Source: Chryseobacterium gleum
GTDB taxonomy: Bacteria > Bacteroidota > Bacteroidia > Flavobacteriales_D > Sanyastnellaceae
NCBI GenBank assembly: GCA_945883885.1
Contig: CAMCYM010000128.1
Location: forward strand, 1 to 5,076
Direction of reading: 5' to 3'
Length of the DNA stretch: 5,076 nucleotides
Of this stretch, positions 4,998-5,076 are shown piece by piece. The notes below the pieces were generated by a model. That model ran no database searches and was not told the DNA's origin. It worked only from the letters and a program-made list of their open reading frames with translations. Position 1 is the first letter of the stretch. Each line of letters begins with the position of its first letter. The position numbers and the translations under genes were made by a program.

Positions 4998-5076
4998 ATG
5001 CTGTACATCTTCCTGACAAGCCTGTGGACACTGCTATCCGTGCCGCCGAACGTGGTTTCCGAATGCCGTGCTCCTG
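4998..5076 (+). CDS. Possible N-terminus of a secreted protein (cut off by window)
   Basis: An ATG at 4998 opens a frame that runs 26 codons to the window edge. The translation starts MLYIFLTSLWTLLSVPP, a hydrophobic stretch resembling a signal peptide or membrane anchor although it lacks the usual positive residue after the Met. A weak -7-like box lies six bases upstream, a layout similar to the def and ribB starts. No family can be assigned from so few residues, and the true start or even the reality of the gene depends on sequence beyond the window. Confidence 0.4.
   Translation, partial: MLYIFLTSLWTLLSVPPNVVSECRAP

Noticed and set aside
4858..5076. Minus-strand open frame entering from the right edge, 72 codons to a TAA
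   Set aside because: The translation is rich in Arg and Cys with no family resemblance and runs through the terminator hairpin. A chance open frame in GC-rich sequence is more likely, although a gene tail cannot be fully excluded without the flanking sequence.

Overview
The window looks like a chromosomal housekeeping segment from a GC-rich member of the Bacteroidota, most likely Flavobacteriales or a close relative. Three things point there. Promoter-like boxes matching the Bacteroidota -7 consensus TAnnTTTG sit in front of three transcription units. No start codon is preceded by a convincing Shine-Dalgarno sequence. The proteins (AlkB-type hydroxylase, RibB with a decayed GTP cyclohydrolase II half, cysteine-free type B L31, PDF starting MILPIVAYGDPVLK) resemble what I recall of flavobacterial families. 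No database search was possible, so the lineage is an inference.

Layout. From 3179 down to 1 on the minus strand runs a tightly packed four-gene cluster: def (peptide deformylase), a small TPR lipoprotein, an AlkB-type diiron hydroxylase, and fbaA (class II fructose-bisphosphate aldolase, cut by the window edge). The genes overlap by 4, 17 and 4 bases, so they are very probably one translationally coupled operon. Divergent from def, on the plus strand, is ribB (3228-4352), a DHBP synthase carrying a GTP cyclohydrolase II-like C-terminal domain that has lost its zinc cysteines. The 48-bp def/ribB gap holds two back-to-back TAnnTTTG boxes, each exactly 4 bases from its ATG, suggesting that both messages are leaderless or nearly so.

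Convergent to ribB is rpmE2 (type B ribosomal protein L31, minus strand, 4402-4656). It has its own -7 box upstream, and its terminator's T-tract overlaps the ribB stop codon. The remaining 341 bp (4657-4997) has no recognisable gene. It does contain a strong plus-strand intrinsic terminator at 4867-4902 with no coding sequence in front of it, preceded by a GNRA-capped hairpin, which I read as a candidate small RNA. It also holds a 14-bp perfect palindrome. At the right edge a possible secreted-protein N-terminus begins at 4998.

The genes cover N-terminal protein maturation (def), glycolysis/gluconeogenesis (fbaA), riboflavin synthesis (ribB), the ribosome (rpmE2) and a membrane hydroxylase of unknown physiological substrate. 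I see no mobile element, CRISPR, tRNA or rRNA. The points most worth a second look are the orphan terminator/ncRNA candidate, the paired leaderless promoters, the degenerate cyclohydrolase domain, and the placement of an AlkB-type enzyme inside a def-fbaA operon.
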